NCBI GenBank assembly: GCA_015680685.1
Contig: MNCI01015505.1
Span: forward strand, 1-64,000
DNA from: Gnetum montanum
Lineage: Eukaryota; Streptophyta; Gnetopsida; Gnetales; Gnetaceae
Length of the DNA stretch: 64,000 nucleotides
Reading direction: 5' to 3'
Of the stretch, positions 21,666-33,632 are shown one piece after another. The notes under the pieces were generated by a model that saw nothing but the letters and a program-made list of their open reading frames with translations, had not been told where the DNA came from and searched no databases. The translations under genes were made by a program, and so were the position numbers. Position 1 is the first letter of the stretch. Each line of letters starts with the position of its first letter.

Positions 21666-21674
21666 TATAAAAAG
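21666..21674 (+). promoter_or_regulatory. TATA box (putative LTR)
   Basis: tataaaaag in the context ccctataaaaaggg, a strong TATA match. Confidence 0.45.
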
Positions 21675-21911
21675 GGAGGACAATACAAGACTTTGAAAGG
21701 GGGGGGGGACTTGGAAGAAGAAATTGACATCACACTTTGGAAGGCTACTAGCGAGCACTTGGGCTCTCACTTGGAGACACACTTTGAGTCTTTGGAGAAG
21801 AGCATTTGTAAAGAAGAAAGTGTGAAAGATTGCTTGTAAGATGATTTTCTAAAGAAAAGATTTTAGCCTCTTTGTCATGGTCCTGTGAGTTATGTTTTTT
21901 ATTTTTATTTT

Positions 21912-22554
21912 NNNNNNNNNNNNNNNNNNNNNNNNNNNNNNNNNNNNNNNNNNNNNNNNNNNNNNNNNNNNNNNNNNNNNNNNNNNNNNNNNNNNNNNNN
22001 NNNNNNNNNNNNNNNNNNNNNNNNNNNNNNNNNNNNNNNNNNNNNNNNNNNNNNNNNNNNNNNNNNNNNNNNNNNNNNNNNNNNNNNNNNNNNNNNNNNN
22101 NNNNNNNNNNNNNNNNNNNNNNNNNNNNNNNNNNNNNNNNNNNNNNNNNNNNNNNNNNNNNNNNNNNNNNNNNNNNNNNNNNNNNNNNNNNNNNNNNNNN
22201 NNNNNNNNNNNNNNNNNNNNNNNNNNNNNNNNNNNNNNNNNNNNNNNNNNNNNNNNNNNNNNNNNNNNNNNNNNNNNNNNNNNNNNNNNNNNNNNNNNNN
22301 NNNNNNNNNNNNNNNNNNNNNNNNNNNNNNNNNNNNNNNNNNNNNNNNNNNNNNNNNNNNNNNNNNNNNNNNNNNNNNNNNNNNNNNNNNNNNNNNNNNN
22401 NNNNNNNNNNNNNNNNNNNNNNNNNNNNNNNNNNNNNNNNNNNNNNNNNNNNNNNNNNNNNNNNNNNNNNNNNNNNNNNNNNNNNNNNNNNNNNNNNNNN
22501 NNNNNNNNNNNNNNNNNNNNNNNNNNNNNNNNNNNNNNNNNNNNNNNNNNNNNN
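21912..22554. other. Assembly gap (643 N)
   Basis: Run of N. Long open frames across it are artefacts. Confidence 1.
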
Positions 22555-22740
22555 TTTCATTTTTCACAACCGCACGCGGCAACAACACACACACATACTC
22601 ACATTAACTACTGAGTTTATTTGGAGGTATCTGGACCTTGGTGTTTCCAGAGACCAATAGGCACCTAAATCCTATTCGAGGAAACTCGTTGGCAGTCACG
22701 TCCCAAACGATCACCAACACTTATCTTGAACAACAATGAT

Positions 22741-23499
22741 GACCTATGTTTAACATGCATGCATTGTGTCCACATGACATTTCCTTCATCATGCTCCACT
22801 GTTAAGTTCGTTGGATGTAATACATCTCATCCAATGAGAAAACCAAACTAAATTTGACATTAACAATGAAATCCAATGAAGGTATCACTAAAAAAAGGAG
22901 AAGAAAATTGCAAAAGAAGCCAAAAGGCCAATAAAGCCCAAAATTCAAATCAACAAATCCAAATAAACAAAGGGAGGATCCTCATGACCAAAGAAGATTT
23001 GGAGTAGAAAGTTGGCTCCTCAAAAATGCTACCAAGTGACCAGCACTTCAAAGCACAATGTGTGAGGACTACATCAATTAGCCAACATGTCACTACCATA
23101 TCATAACCATGATTTCAACATGTACAATTCATTGTTAACCTCTATGACCATTCCATTAAAATCAAATATAGCCTTTATTTTATATCATCCCATCATAACC
23201 TTATCCTCCCATCATAAGCACTCTTTAGCATGGTTTAATAGCTATAGAATCAAGCATGAAGAGGAACCACTGGTGATAGACCTATGGTGGTGTTTTACAT
23301 CCCTTTTCAATGTCTCTCAAGTCAATCCTCGAAACATCAACAAAGATCAACCAATGAAACACCACAAAGAAAATTCATGTTGCAAATCATGACCGAAACC
23401 AATGTAATTTGGTGTAAAAATAATGGTAGATATAGTTGTCATGTTTTCTCAACACTTAGCATTGTAATGTTCACCATTGAACTTGAGGTAGGGTCTTAT
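22741..23499. other. No recognisable feature
   Basis: AT-rich; a 101-codon plus-strand frame (23087-23392) has no recognisable domain or codon signal. No LTR or pol similarity found. Confidence 0.3.
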
Positions 23500-24612
23500 T
23501 ATAAAATGTGAAGTTTGCAGTTCACAAGCTACAATCTCACATACTTTAACTTATGGAGGCTAAAAATGCTTCATACATTTTTATTGCCTAACTTTGCAAT
23601 TTAAAAAGATTATATCATGTATGTATATAGGCTTGGGAAGGCTAAAAATGCCTTGGAAATCACCAAGGTTGGATTCTTCATGGTTTTTATGATGGTTATA
23701 GTAGTTTATACGTTGGAACCACCTACAACCAACATATAAATTATTAGGCTTTGATTTGATGTTGAAGCCAGCATATTTATGTAAGGCCAAAATATTTATG
23801 TTGAAGCTAGCATATTCATCTATCAAACTTGCCAAAATTGATAAATATCCTAGGGTTTGATGGCTTGCAATGTCAGAAATTTGTAGCAATCTATTAGCAA
23901 TCATGGCAGAAATTTTTAGCAATGGATTAAACACTAAATGGCCTATAAAAACCGAAGTTGATCATGCTCAAAGGACTTTTGGAAAATTTGCACTCAAGCT
24001 GAGCAAAGAGACTCTCATAGTAGTGAAGATCGATTGAAAGTCTAGCAACCAACTCACCACCAACAACGCAGATCTAGTGCAGAGAGACTAGCAAGTGGCT
24101 TTGGGAGTGAGACTTTAAGCATCTGGATAGCGAAGCTAACTACAAGACACACTCTACTAACTTCAATTGGGTTTCAAGAATCTTTTGTATAATTATTTAT
24201 TTATTCTAAGCACATAAACTTATACTTTTTCAAACTTTGTTACTGCAAAGACATTATTATCTTAATAAAATTTACAGTGCATTTATCTAGTGCAAGTTTA
24301 TTTTCTATCTCTCTAATTAGATCTACATTTTACATTCAAATTTATTTTACATTATTTTATTAATTCCAAATTCCTAGGTGCTTTGGATCCATTTCTCAAG
24401 GCTTGAGGGATCGCAGGTTAAACTATTTTGCTTGAAATCTTTAGTTTTCTAGCACCAAAGTTTTGTAGTGTTACACTATGTAAGGATTCTACCCTCTAAG
24501 TGTGAACCTACCCAAGTCAAGGAACTACATAAATTTATGTGTGGTTTTGGTTGTCTTGGTTATTTGAATTGGGAAACTTATTCAACCCCCTTCTAAGTTC
24601 TTGGTCGTCACC
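23500..24612 (+). repeat. Copia-type LTR (left limit uncertain)
   Basis: Carries TATAAAAA (23944-23951) and, at its 3' end (24480-24612), blocks shared with the E LTR: CCTCTAAGTGTGAAC, then a T/G-rich stretch, then GGGAAACTTATTCA and CCCCCTTCTAAGTTC. It is therefore a relative of the E family. No second copy or TSD was found, so it could be a solo or truncated LTR. Confidence 0.5.
23944..23951 (+). promoter_or_regulatory. TATA box of the 23.5-24.6 kb LTR
   Basis: tataaaaa in the context ggcctataaaaaccg. Confidence 0.45.
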
Positions 24613-25559
24613 TACCCTACCAATTAGCTTCCCAAGATGATCAAGTGAAAGTCTAAAATAGAAAACTCAAAAAAAATAAGATTAAGAAAAAGTAAAGCAT
24701 CTGTAGAGGATCTACTTAAAAATTTATCTAATAGTTAATGCAGACAACCCAATGAAGGATCATGATCAAGATAACTCTTTTACCAAAAAAAATCATAACA
24801 ATATGTATGAATTGCATAGTTGAATTTTGCAAAGCTAACATTCAATATTGTATTCCTAATAAATGGACATTGGTATTTGTATTAAAATGATTAGAATACT
24901 ATAGTAAACTACATGAAGACTACATATATCCTTGAAATTAAATATATGATATATGTAATAAATAGATAGTTTGCAATGAATAGGGAGATTAAAATTCTAT
25001 AAATTTTAATGCAATAAGTGAAAATTTTATAATGAAAATAGAAAACTAAGTTTCAAAAATTAACAATAATTTTCATTTTTAATGAAAATAGTATTGGATG
25101 TTCTTTCCAAGTTTCATGTGTTGAATCATTTGTGTGCTCAAGTAGAAAGACTTGAGGCATTCGCTTCTTTGTATCTAAAGAATGAAGACTTTGGTAAGGC
25201 TTTCAATGATCTTAATGCTCTATTACTTGGTAAGGTGGATATATTAAGAGACTATAATCTATAATATGGAATTTTTCTTCAAGAATGGAATGTTTTCTAT
25301 GTCTAATCATGATTTCAAGTTAAAAATTTTGAATGTGAAGCATACTTGTAATATGGATTGACAAAGCATATTCTATATTCCTAAGTATGATTTTAGGTTA
25401 AAAATTTTGAATGTGAAGAATACTTGTAATATGGCTTGACACATTCAGAAGATAAAGACTTATGAGCTTGTTGCAAAGAGCTACTTATAGCTAGGTATGA
25501 ATAATGATGTGCTTAAATCTATTAGGGATTGTTTTATTTATCATAAATATAAAGGAGGT
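24613..25559. other. AT-rich spacer with a 79-bp tandem duplication
   Basis: Very AT-rich. A 60-codon frame (25082-25264) has no recognised domain. Two copies of a 62-bp block, each containing TAAAAATTTTGAATGTGAAG, lie at 25301-25362 and 25380-25441 (period 79). Confidence 0.5.
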
Positions 25560-25821
25560 AAAAGTATTAGTTTTTACTATTTATCTTTGCCAATTCCTAA
25601 GGCTTGATGGTATAGATTTTGTTTATGGTATTACTATTAGGATGTTCCAAGTTTATAGTATAAGAATGTTCTAGTTTCCAACATAATTTCTAATGATGTT
25701 GTAATAGCAATGATCTTACTTTGTAAAATTTCCTCTCTTTAATGTTTTCTTTATGTAAAATTTTCTATCCTTCTTTCTACATTCTCTGGATGGTTCTCAT
25801 TCAGTCTTCACTTAAAAATTA

Positions 25822-25829
25822 TATAAATA
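25822..25829 (+). promoter_or_regulatory. TATA box of the G LTR
   Basis: tataaata about 90 bp before the LTR end at 25919. Confidence 0.55.
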
Positions 25830-25919
25830 TGTGTATCGTGTAAACTTGCAAATACATATCTACATCATTTTTCTTCAACCTAATTACATTTTCCTTTCCA
25901 TTACTCTCCATTTCTAACA

Positions 25920-25935
25920 TGGTATCAAAGAATGG
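25920..25935 (+). promoter_or_regulatory. Primer binding site, tRNA-iMet type (element G)
   Basis: tggtatcaaagaatgg directly follows an LTR end in taaca. The standard plant copia site is TGGTATCAGAGC. Confidence 0.75.
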
Positions 25936-26016
25936 CTCTTTAACTTTTCTAGTTTTTGGAATTATCCTTCTAGTATATAATCATTTCATTGTATAAGTTT
26001 TAAGATCATTTTCATA

Positions 26017-26640
26017 ATGGCATCTTCTCTAAGCAATAAGGTGGATGATCCTCGTAGTCCATTGTATCTTCATCATTTTGATAATCTAGGGGTTGTTTTG
26101 GTTTTTCATGGGAGATAATAATGGTACATGGATTCATGCTATGAAAATGACCCTAATTTCAAAAAATAAGTTTCAATTCATTAAAGGAACTATTCCAAAA
26201 CCATTTAATCCCAATGATCAAAATCAATTGAGAAAATGCAATAACATGATTCTCTCTTGGTTGCTAAATTCTCTATCCAAGAAGTTTGATGCATCTATTA
26301 TTTATGCTAAATTGACCTGTGATTTTTGAAAGGATTGAACATAATAATTATTTTAAGAAAATCCTCCACATAGTTTTCAAACTAAAAGAGATATTTCTCC
26401 TTGTGATCAAGAATAGCAATCAATGGTAAATTATCTTACTAAGTTGAAGGGTTTATGGGATGAGCTTACGCATCACAAACCAATTCTAAGTTGTTCCAAT
26501 GATGCATTGAAGGTCCTACTTGATCTCCAATAATAAGAAAAAACTATGCAAATTCTAATGAGGTTGAATGACTCTTATTACTCCACTAAATGAAAAATTC
26601 TCTTGTTGATTCCTCTCCCTCTAGTTAATTAAGTATCCTC
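26017..26640 (+). pseudogene. Gag of copia element G
   Basis: Starts at ATG 26017 (MASSLSNKVDD). It shows the copia Gag pattern: TWIHAMKMTLISKNKFQFI, then NNMILSWLLNSLSKKFDASI, then QTKRDISPCDQ, then YLTKLKGLWDEL and ILMRLNDSYYST. These correspond to the W...M..AL.AKNK, NDMVLSWI.NSL and LKALWDEL blocks of the copia gag domain. A 78-codon piece (26093-26329) is open; stops and frameshifts break the rest. The C-terminal zinc knuckle would be in the part separated by the solo LTR and was not recognised. Confidence 0.75.
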
Positions 26641-26673
26641 TTTGGTGTTATAAGAGGAGCAACAATGGGAAGT

Positions 26674-26678
26674 AGTGG
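26674..26678. repeat. Left TSD of the solo LTR (agtgg)
   Basis: agtgg precedes the LTR and recurs at 27504-27508. Confidence 0.75.
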
Positions 26679-27503
26679 TGATGAGTGGTGAGGTACCCCT
26701 ACGCCCAACCATACAAGTCACAGGCATTCACGTGCGATTCAGTCAAATTCTACAAACTTTAATTACCAAGTACACTAGAGCTAAATGGTGAGTTCATGTT
26801 GTCCATTTTTTGTCTTCCCAGTCCCACTTGTGAAATGCAAATGCATGGTTAACTGTGACTAAGGCATAAGATTTTTATTATTTTTTATTTTATCAATTTT
26901 CTTGCCTAAAACAAGAATAAAAGTGATAGTAATTAAGTGCTAAGTAAACTATTGTCTAATCTAGCCTAACACAAGTAACCATCCCCACTTCCCAGACACA
27001 TCCTAAACTTTGTGTAAACACTGCTGGGTTGCCAAACGCTAACTGTTTCTGAGCTACCAAGTGTCACATGTATGTTTGAAGGGGTCATGCTTGTGTATTC
27101 TAATTAGTTGCTTAATTAATCAAAATTAATTTTTGAATGAATAACATTAATGTAAACTACATGAAATCATGATATGTAAATGCATAAAGCAAGAAAGTCT
27201 CAAGTGCTACAAGGATGAATCAAAGAGCTCATCTTTATTGCCAACACAATGGTGTGTTCAGGTATATCAATTCCTGAATAAAGATTCGATCACACTTAGA
27301 CCTTCTACTGTGGGCACTTGGAAAATATTCTAACTCTCAAATGAACAAACTGCAAGAGTTTCACTACTTGATCTCGAAAAACTACTCCCGAATTGTGTGG
27401 CCAAGGCTGTATTTATAGGCCTAGGAGTAACCCTATGATATCGCATGCCTAATATTGCATCTTGGGCTATGATATTAGAGCTTGAGTAAAACACAATTCA
27501 TTA
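26679..27503 (-). repeat. Solo LTR of the A/B family in minus orientation
   Basis: Runs from tgatgagtgg to attcatta, flanked by the 5-bp duplication agtgg on both sides. It has no internal region and so is the product of LTR-LTR recombination. Minus-strand order is palindromes of the GATATCGC type (27430-27470, largely decayed), then a TATA box (TATAAATAC near 27410). It interrupts element G. Confidence 0.85.
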
Positions 27504-27508
27504 AGTGG

Positions 27509-28320
27509 AAAATACCCTTTTTGAAGTCATGATCCTACTTGCAAAGGGTTTATTAGGTAGTTCATCAATCAATTAAGGACTTAATAAAGAAATGCATAGG
27601 AAAGGACAAGCTTTAATCCATGTATGATCCATTTGTGAACACTATTGATGGGCAAGACACATCATTGAAAAATGTTACAAGATTCATGAATATTCTCTTA
27701 GGAATAGAAAAAGAAACTTTACTATTAATGAAAATTTATTTTGAGGGCATAATAGTGAGAATTCTTCATCATTCTCTCTTACAAAAGAGCAATACTAGCA
27801 ATTTATTTCACTTCTAAACAATCACTAACCTACTACAAATCAACCAAGTACCTTACCATGAGAAATAAATTCATTAGCTACTTCTCTTTGTCTAATCTTA
27901 GTCAATGATTCAACATTATGGGTCCTTGATACTAGAGAAACTAATCATATGATTAACTCATTTTCATTCTTTTCCCTTAATACACCAAAGTAGATACTTC
28001 TATAAACCTATCTAATGGTACTATTACTCCTATTTCTCATGTTGGAATTATGAATATATCTTATTTATTAGTTTTAAAGTTGTTATTTATGTTCCTTCTT
28101 TCAAAGTTAATCTAATATCTATTAGTAAACTAGTTTACCAAATGAACTAAAAAGTAACCTTCTTTTCTTATTGGTGAATTATACAGGACCAAGCCTTAAG
28201 GAGGAAAATTGAAGTGGGTAAAGAAATGAATGGCCTATACCTTTTTCATCCTTATACCAAAGTTTCAAATAATTTTCATAAAAGTATTTTCCATTATGTA
28301 GGTGTTTTTCTCTCATTTAA
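27509..28320 (+). pseudogene. Gag end and aspartic protease of copia element G
   Basis: At about 27925-27960 the translation reads LWVLDTRETNHMINS, the copia protease signature W.LDSGA..H with the catalytic Asp kept and the Gly changed to Arg. It is followed by a decayed protease body (about 27980-28200). Stops interrupt all frames. The upstream part (27509-27900) is Gag-like spacer, including a 65-codon frame (27620-27817) without a recognised domain. Confidence 0.6.
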
Positions 28321-29503
28321 TTTATGGCATAAATAATTAAAACATTTGTTTAGTACTCCCTTGCTCTTATTAGGAAAAAACTATATCTAAAATTTCTATT
28401 TCTCATCCATCACATTGTGGAATCTACTCAATCATTAAACAAGCTTAATTATCCTTTCCTTCAAATTATATTTCAAGCATTGTGCCTTTTTAGTTAATTC
28501 ATTGTAACATATGGGATGCCTACAAAATACTTTTCCTCACTAGTACATTATACTTCTGAACTATAGTTAATGATTTTACCTGATGTACTTAGATGTTTCT
28601 TATGCAACACAAAAATGATTTTCATTAAAATTATTTTGTACATCAATTGAAACATAATTTTTTCATAAAATCAAAAAACTTCAAAGTGATAATGGTATTA
28701 AATTCAATATGCATTCTTTTTCTCAAGAAAAAGGTATCATTCATCAATGTAGTTGTATTGCTACCCCATAACAAAATGGGGTAGTTAAAGAAAACATTGA
28801 CATATTCTAAATGTCAACCAAGCTTAAGGTTTCAAGGTAACCTACCTTTATGTTTTAAGAGGAACGTTTTTTCACCACTATCTATCTTATTAATCGAACC
28901 ACAATTTCCTCACTTGATTTATGGCATAAATGATTAGAATATTTGTCTAGTATTCTCTTGCAATTATCAAAGAAAAATAAATCTATAATTTTTATCTCTT
29001 CTCCATCACATTATGAAATATCCCTAATTATTAAACAAACTTAATTACCCTCTCCTTTAATTTCTATTTCAAAGACTACACCTTTTCAGTTAATTCATTA
29101 TGACATATGAAATGCCTAGAAAACACTCTCTCCCTAGTATATTGTACTTCTCTACTATAGTTGATGATTTCACTAGATGTACATTAATGTTTCTTATGCA
29201 ATATAAAACTAAAACTTGTTTCTTATTAGAATCCTTTTGCACATAAATTGAAACACAATGTAGTCATAAAATCCAAAAAATTCAAAGTGATAATGGTATC
29301 AAATTCAATGTACATTTCTTTACTCATGAAAAGCTATTGTTCATCAATGTAATGGTGTTGCTACCCCACAACAAAATGGGTAGTTAAATAAAAACATTAG
29401 CATCTTCTAAATGTTGCCCAAGCTTAAGGTTTCAAGCTAATTTACCTTTATGTTTTTAGGGGAATTTTTTCTTACTACTGCCCATCTTATTAATCAAACC
29501 ACC
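28321..29503 (+). repeat. Tandem duplication (period 597 bp) inside integrase of G
   Basis: Copy 1 is 28321 to about 28904 and copy 2 is 28918 to about 29503. Each starts tttatggcataaat and ends near ttaatc(g/a)aaccac. The copies have diverged by many substitutions, so this is old and real, unlike the N-joined duplication at 13791. Confidence 0.8.
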
Positions 29504-29910
29504 ACACCTATTTTGTCTAATCAAATCTCTCATGAAGCTCTTTTTAATTTTAAACCTTCATATTCTTATCTTAGAGTTTTTTGATATCTATGTTATGCTA
29601 GTACACTTTCTAATAAAAGATCAAAATTTGATCCATGAGCTAAAGCATGGGTTTTTCTTGGTTATTCTTATACTTAAAAAGGAAACAAGCTATTCAACTT
29701 GAATATCCAAAAGATCATTATTGGTAGGGATTTTGTATTTCATGAAGACATATTTCCATTCCAAATGCACAACTCACATATGCATTCACCAATTTTACCT
29801 TGTTCCATCCTTGATGAACCTATTTCACTTAGTCCTCCATTACCTAAAGTTATACCTTCTCTAGAAAATAATGTATCCACTGCATTCACTAAATAATTAT
29901 CAATGGTTTG
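28321..29910 (+). pseudogene. Integrase region of copia element G, internally duplicated
   Basis: Begins with the LWHK (GAG-pre-integrase) block, continues through a TIVDDFTR-like segment (first catalytic Asp), SDNG-type block (second Asp) and PQQNG-V-like block (before the catalytic Glu). Instead of continuing, the whole block is repeated from 28918. After the second copy comes the integrase C-terminal domain, including FDP.AKAWVFLGYS and FNLNIQKIIIGRDFVFHED, typical of copia. A 65-codon frame (29699-29896) covers that end. Frames are broken in both copies. Confidence 0.7.
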
Positions 29911-29949
29911 ATAATGAAAAAATATCTAACATTATGCCTCTATCACATT

Positions 29950-30802
29950 TGATGAAATCATGGTTAGCTAGCTATGTTCATACATGCCCATCAACATAGC
30001 CCCATTAACGCATCCTTTGATGCATTGGCACATATGCATCAACACTAATTCACTCAAAGCCTATATAAATGCATGCATCATCTACATTTATGGCATATTT
30101 AGTCATTTTCATAGTGAAGCCCTTCCTATTTTCTTTTTTAGGACTTAGCCAAAATTCTCTATGAGTTCATGTAGCATGAATGGAGTTTATTGTATAGAGT
30201 TTTATTCAAGTGGATATTGTACCTAAACACTTTTGCATGACAACAATAAAATCAAGATTAATTTCTTCCATTACATCACCTATATTAGTGCTTATTTTAT
30301 TTTCAATAAATTTACTGTAAATGTATTTTACTTTTATGAAATTATGAAATTAATGTTTTATTTTATAATAAACAAAAGTGCAACTTCAAACATGTTATAT
30401 TAATGCTTTGTAATCCTACTAGTGGATACTTGGTATGGCTAGAAATAGATACTTGGTAACCCAGCAATCTTACTATAGGTTCAAGATGGGTACAAAAAGT
30501 GGGAATGGATGCTTTAAGCTTAGGATAGTTTAGATTATTCTTCATATTATAGTTATAAATTAATCTTCTAATCACTTCATTATTTGAATTTATTAATAAT
30601 AAAAATATAAACATATTATGCCTTAATCATACTTAACCATACCAATGGAGCTAACACAAGTGATTATTGGAAAGACAACTAGCCATATCACACTTAATTA
30701 TCTAGGACACTAGCTACTCAGGATTCCACTAAATTCAACTAAATCACATGTACACACTTGTGATTCATATTGTTAGGCATAGGGAATAGTCACTACTCAT
30801 CA
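29950..30802 (+). repeat. 5' LTR of element H (853 bp)
   Basis: Starts tgatgaaatc and ends cactactcatca, followed directly by a tRNA-Asp-type primer site. U3 has a TATA box (ctatataaatgc, about 30063) after GATGCATC-like motifs. The right half matches the LTRs of C, with blocks such as GGATACTTGGTA and CTTAACCATACCA. The left end rests on resemblance of the first bases only. Confidence 0.7.
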
Positions 30803-32440
30803 TTGGTGTCTTTGCTAAGGAACTTTATTATGCATTAAGTATTTTAGATAATTAAATCATACAAGATCATTATAGGGGCATAATGAATAATCATTGAAAA
30901 AATAATAATATTTTATTCAATGCACACTACAAGAAGAAACTGAAATATGTCTTCTTCTCATAGGGTCGATTCCTAGTCTACTAATGACTCTACAAAAAAA
31001 ACATAATACAACAAAGAAAAATGTAGATAAAGTACCATAACAACTTAAGGTTGTCTACACCCATCCAAATCCTTACTATCTAGAATTCACTTTCATCCTT
31101 TACTAGGATGAACAATTGCAGTGGAAAAACCTTAAGGTTAACATTGTGCTATCACTCAATTGTGTCATTTCATCAATATTCATGGTAGCAATGAAAAATG
31201 ATGGCACTTGAAGCAACAACCCCATATTATCAAGTGATAGATCATCTATCTAGAAATTATCAACCTAAAAAGGCCCAACTTGAAAAATACAAATTCATAA
31301 AGGCTAGCCATGAAGCCTCTAATGATAAAAAGGATCTAATCACACTAACATTGCAATCAAAAAAGGCAAACACTGAATATCCATCATGGAAATCTCAACA
31401 CAAAGTTCCTCATCCCATTAGTGAAGATAACACAACTTAATAATGGCTATGTTTAACCTTGTCAAGCAACCAAGGAAATGTGAGAGCTAAACCCAAAACC
31501 AAGGGGACCTCAAGGCCAAGATCTTCTAGTCATTAAGTAAGATAATAACCAAGGGATCAAAGAAGGAGAGCAAGCTAGCATATGTCTCCTAGCTCTCCAT
31601 CCTCACCTTACTCCTCATCATCTAGATATAATGAAGGGGAATGTAATTTAAACCAAAGGGAAAATGATCAAAGATAACTGTAGGTAACAGATGATCCCAT
31701 CATAGAGATGGGAGAGGAAAACATAAACAACAATAACAAGAAGATGAGAATCATTAGGAAAGAAGGCATAACAAGCTACATCAAAGGAGACATGGTAATT
31801 AGTGAAGTCAAAATAAATGAGATGACTATGATGAATCATTTCTTGCTACAAGGAGCATGATCAATATCTGTGAGGTAGTTTACATCCCCACCAGGCATCA
31901 AAGGGATAGCCAGATAAAATGGCTTGACATAAACAATATTCCTAAATTTTAGGGAGGTTATAAAGCTAATCCACATCATCTACAAGCCTTCCATGATGCA
32001 TATATCTTGCAAAATATAGAAAATGACTAGTAGAAGCTTAAGTTATTCCCCAAGACACTTATAAAGAAAGCTAAAAGTTGGTACCAATCCTTAAAATCAA
32101 AATCTATTCACAAATGGAGCATAATGCTAGAGTTGTTTAATGATAAGTATCAAACATACTTTAGGGTGTTTAATTTGAGGAAGAACTCCAAGGGTAGGAA
32201 AAACGTAGCAATAAATTCCTTAATGCAGCCTTGGATAGATACTATTCATTACTACAATGATGCCCAAGCTGAAACACCACCAAATTTGCATGTTGTAACC
32301 TTTGTAGCCCCATCCCCATGAAACCTGAGTCAAAAATTCATTGTAAATGTAAATATTATAAGCCATAAGAAGAAATCTTACATATGTTGTACTTTTGGGG
32401 CTGAAAAATGCTTCATGAGTGGCCAAAGCCTCATTCCCCA
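30803..32440 (+). pseudogene. Gag of element H (truncated)
   Basis: Leader as in C (shared TGTCTTCTTCT start block near 30949 and a GGATGAACAATTG block near 31107). A Gag-like body follows. The core domain at about 31930-32200 reads GGYKANPHHLQAFHDAY, then KAKSWYQSLKSKSIHKWS and LFNDKYQTYF, which is the gag core pattern. This part is missing from C. The reading ends where D2 LTR sequence starts at about 32440; no protease or RT of H is present in the window. Confidence 0.6.
30804..30821 (+). promoter_or_regulatory. Primer binding site, tRNA-Asp type (element H)
   Basis: tggtgtctttgctaagga, aligned with TGGCGCCGTTGCCGGGGA; most differences are transitions. Confidence 0.6.
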
Positions 32441-33632
32441 AGAGAAAAGAGTCACCTAGTGTCTATATTTGGGCTTGGGTGGGTCAAAGATGTCATTTGG
32501 AATGCCAAAAATGGTGATTTGATGGGATTTATGGCAGGTGTACACTTTTCTACACTAAGAAATCCCTACAAGGGGGTAAGCAAGCTAGGAGACATCAAAG
32601 CTAGCATGGAGGAGTGCACGGGGGTAGACCTCACCTACCCCTAGCATGGAGAGTGGGGTAACTCAGCCTGGAGGGGTTTGACCTTCACCCCCCACATTGA
32701 TCTCTCATCCTCCCCTTAAGCATTAACACTCTTCCCTCAGTGTGGATGGATTAACCAACGTGGATGCATGGGGGTGGATCTCACCTACACCACCCCCCCC
32801 CCCCCCCCCCCCCCCCTGAATGTGGTAGCAATTTGGAACCAAACTTTTAGCTATTTTTAGCCCATTTGCAACCCAAATCATGGCCAAAACCTTATAAAAA
32901 TCAAACCTTAACACCATATCAAGGTTTGACACTTTCGGTAGTTGCATACACTTAGCATTTTGAGCATTTTGGCATCCAAGAGCTCTTGCTTCATGGCATA
33001 AATGCAACTTCTTGAGGCTTGTTAACATGGAACCTTCCTAGCTCTATTACCCCCTATTCGCCACCCGCCCCCCACCCCNCATGGATTTTATAAGCCTAGA
33101 GTGTTAATTTTTCTTCCCTAGGATCCCAAAATCTCAGTGTGAAGCATTTTGGCCACCCCAATCCTTTAGATTTCCCAACCCCAATAGCAACCAACATTCA
33201 AGATCTTGATTTGTGGTGGAGGAGGTTCAAAAACATTGAGAGTGGCCAAAAATCCAAATTGTGGAGTAGATTTTATCTTCTTCAATAGGCTTGGAACCCC
33301 TTGCCCAAGCAAACCCCACTTTGCTCTCTTATGGGCACTTTTGTACACACATATAAACTCATTCTTTATTTATTTAATAAAGCTTATAGTTTGTTTTGTG
33401 TGTAATTGGTATTTGTTTGAGTTTTAGATCTATAATTTCTACACTTTTACAACCCCCCATTTTGCAACCACCCCTGCCCCTAAGTCCCTAGGTGATCTAC
33501 TCAATCATCCAAGGCACCTGAATCCTTTTTTTTTTCCTAGAGGCTTTGGGGATTTAGGGTTATGGTTGTTTGTGGCTAGGAATCCTTGGTTTTTCAGTGG
33601 CTGATATTTTTTGTTGCAATAGATTCTTAGCA
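32441..33632 (+). repeat. LTR1 of D2 (left end approximate)
   Basis: Contains GC-richer subrepeat-like sequence with CATGGAG and CCCCAC motifs, a 24-bp poly-C run, a TATA-like TTTTATAAGCC (33085-33095) and, at the 3' end, the D-family junction motif ttagca/ctagaaggaggg (33627-33643). The same junction motif lies at 62010 (D3) and, on the minus strand, at 17538 (D1). Shorter than LTR2 on the U3 side, so it is probably truncated against element H. Confidence 0.5.
32793..32816. repeat. Poly-C run (24 bp)
   Basis: Homopolymer C. Similar runs occur at 44569-44581 and 45901-45918 in the other D LTR. Confidence 0.9.

Larger units (their letters stand above)
21340..22740 (+). repeat. Putative LTR promoter region with TATA box, interrupted by a sequence gap
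   Basis: A TATAAAAAG box (21666-21674) is followed by a leader and a 643-N gap. Upstream are short direct and inverted repeats around AACTTCCCAA and TAAGTTGTAACTCCC (21500-21610), as in LTR U3 regions. A 22590-22740 segment resembles a U5. I could not find the partner LTR or the ends, so LTR identity is an inference. Confidence 0.35.
25560..29949 (+). mobile_element. Element G: decayed Ty1/copia element (LTR end, PBS, gag, protease, integrase)
   Basis: Order: LTR end with TATA box (25822), tRNA-iMet primer site (25920), gag (26017-26640), a solo LTR insertion (26679-27503), protease (about 27900-28200), GAG-pre-integrase and integrase, with a tandem duplication (28321-29503), then the integrase C-terminus to about 29900. 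At 29949 it is interrupted by the LTR of element H; RT and RNase H are not found in the window. Confidence 0.75.

Noticed and set aside
21748-22660. Several 229-270 codon open frames
   Set aside because: They consist of the N gap 21912-22554 translated as X, with only short real ends.
32408-32644. 78-codon ORF at the H/D2 boundary as a fused gene
   Set aside because: It crosses the junction of gag remnant and D LTR subrepeats; no conserved blocks.
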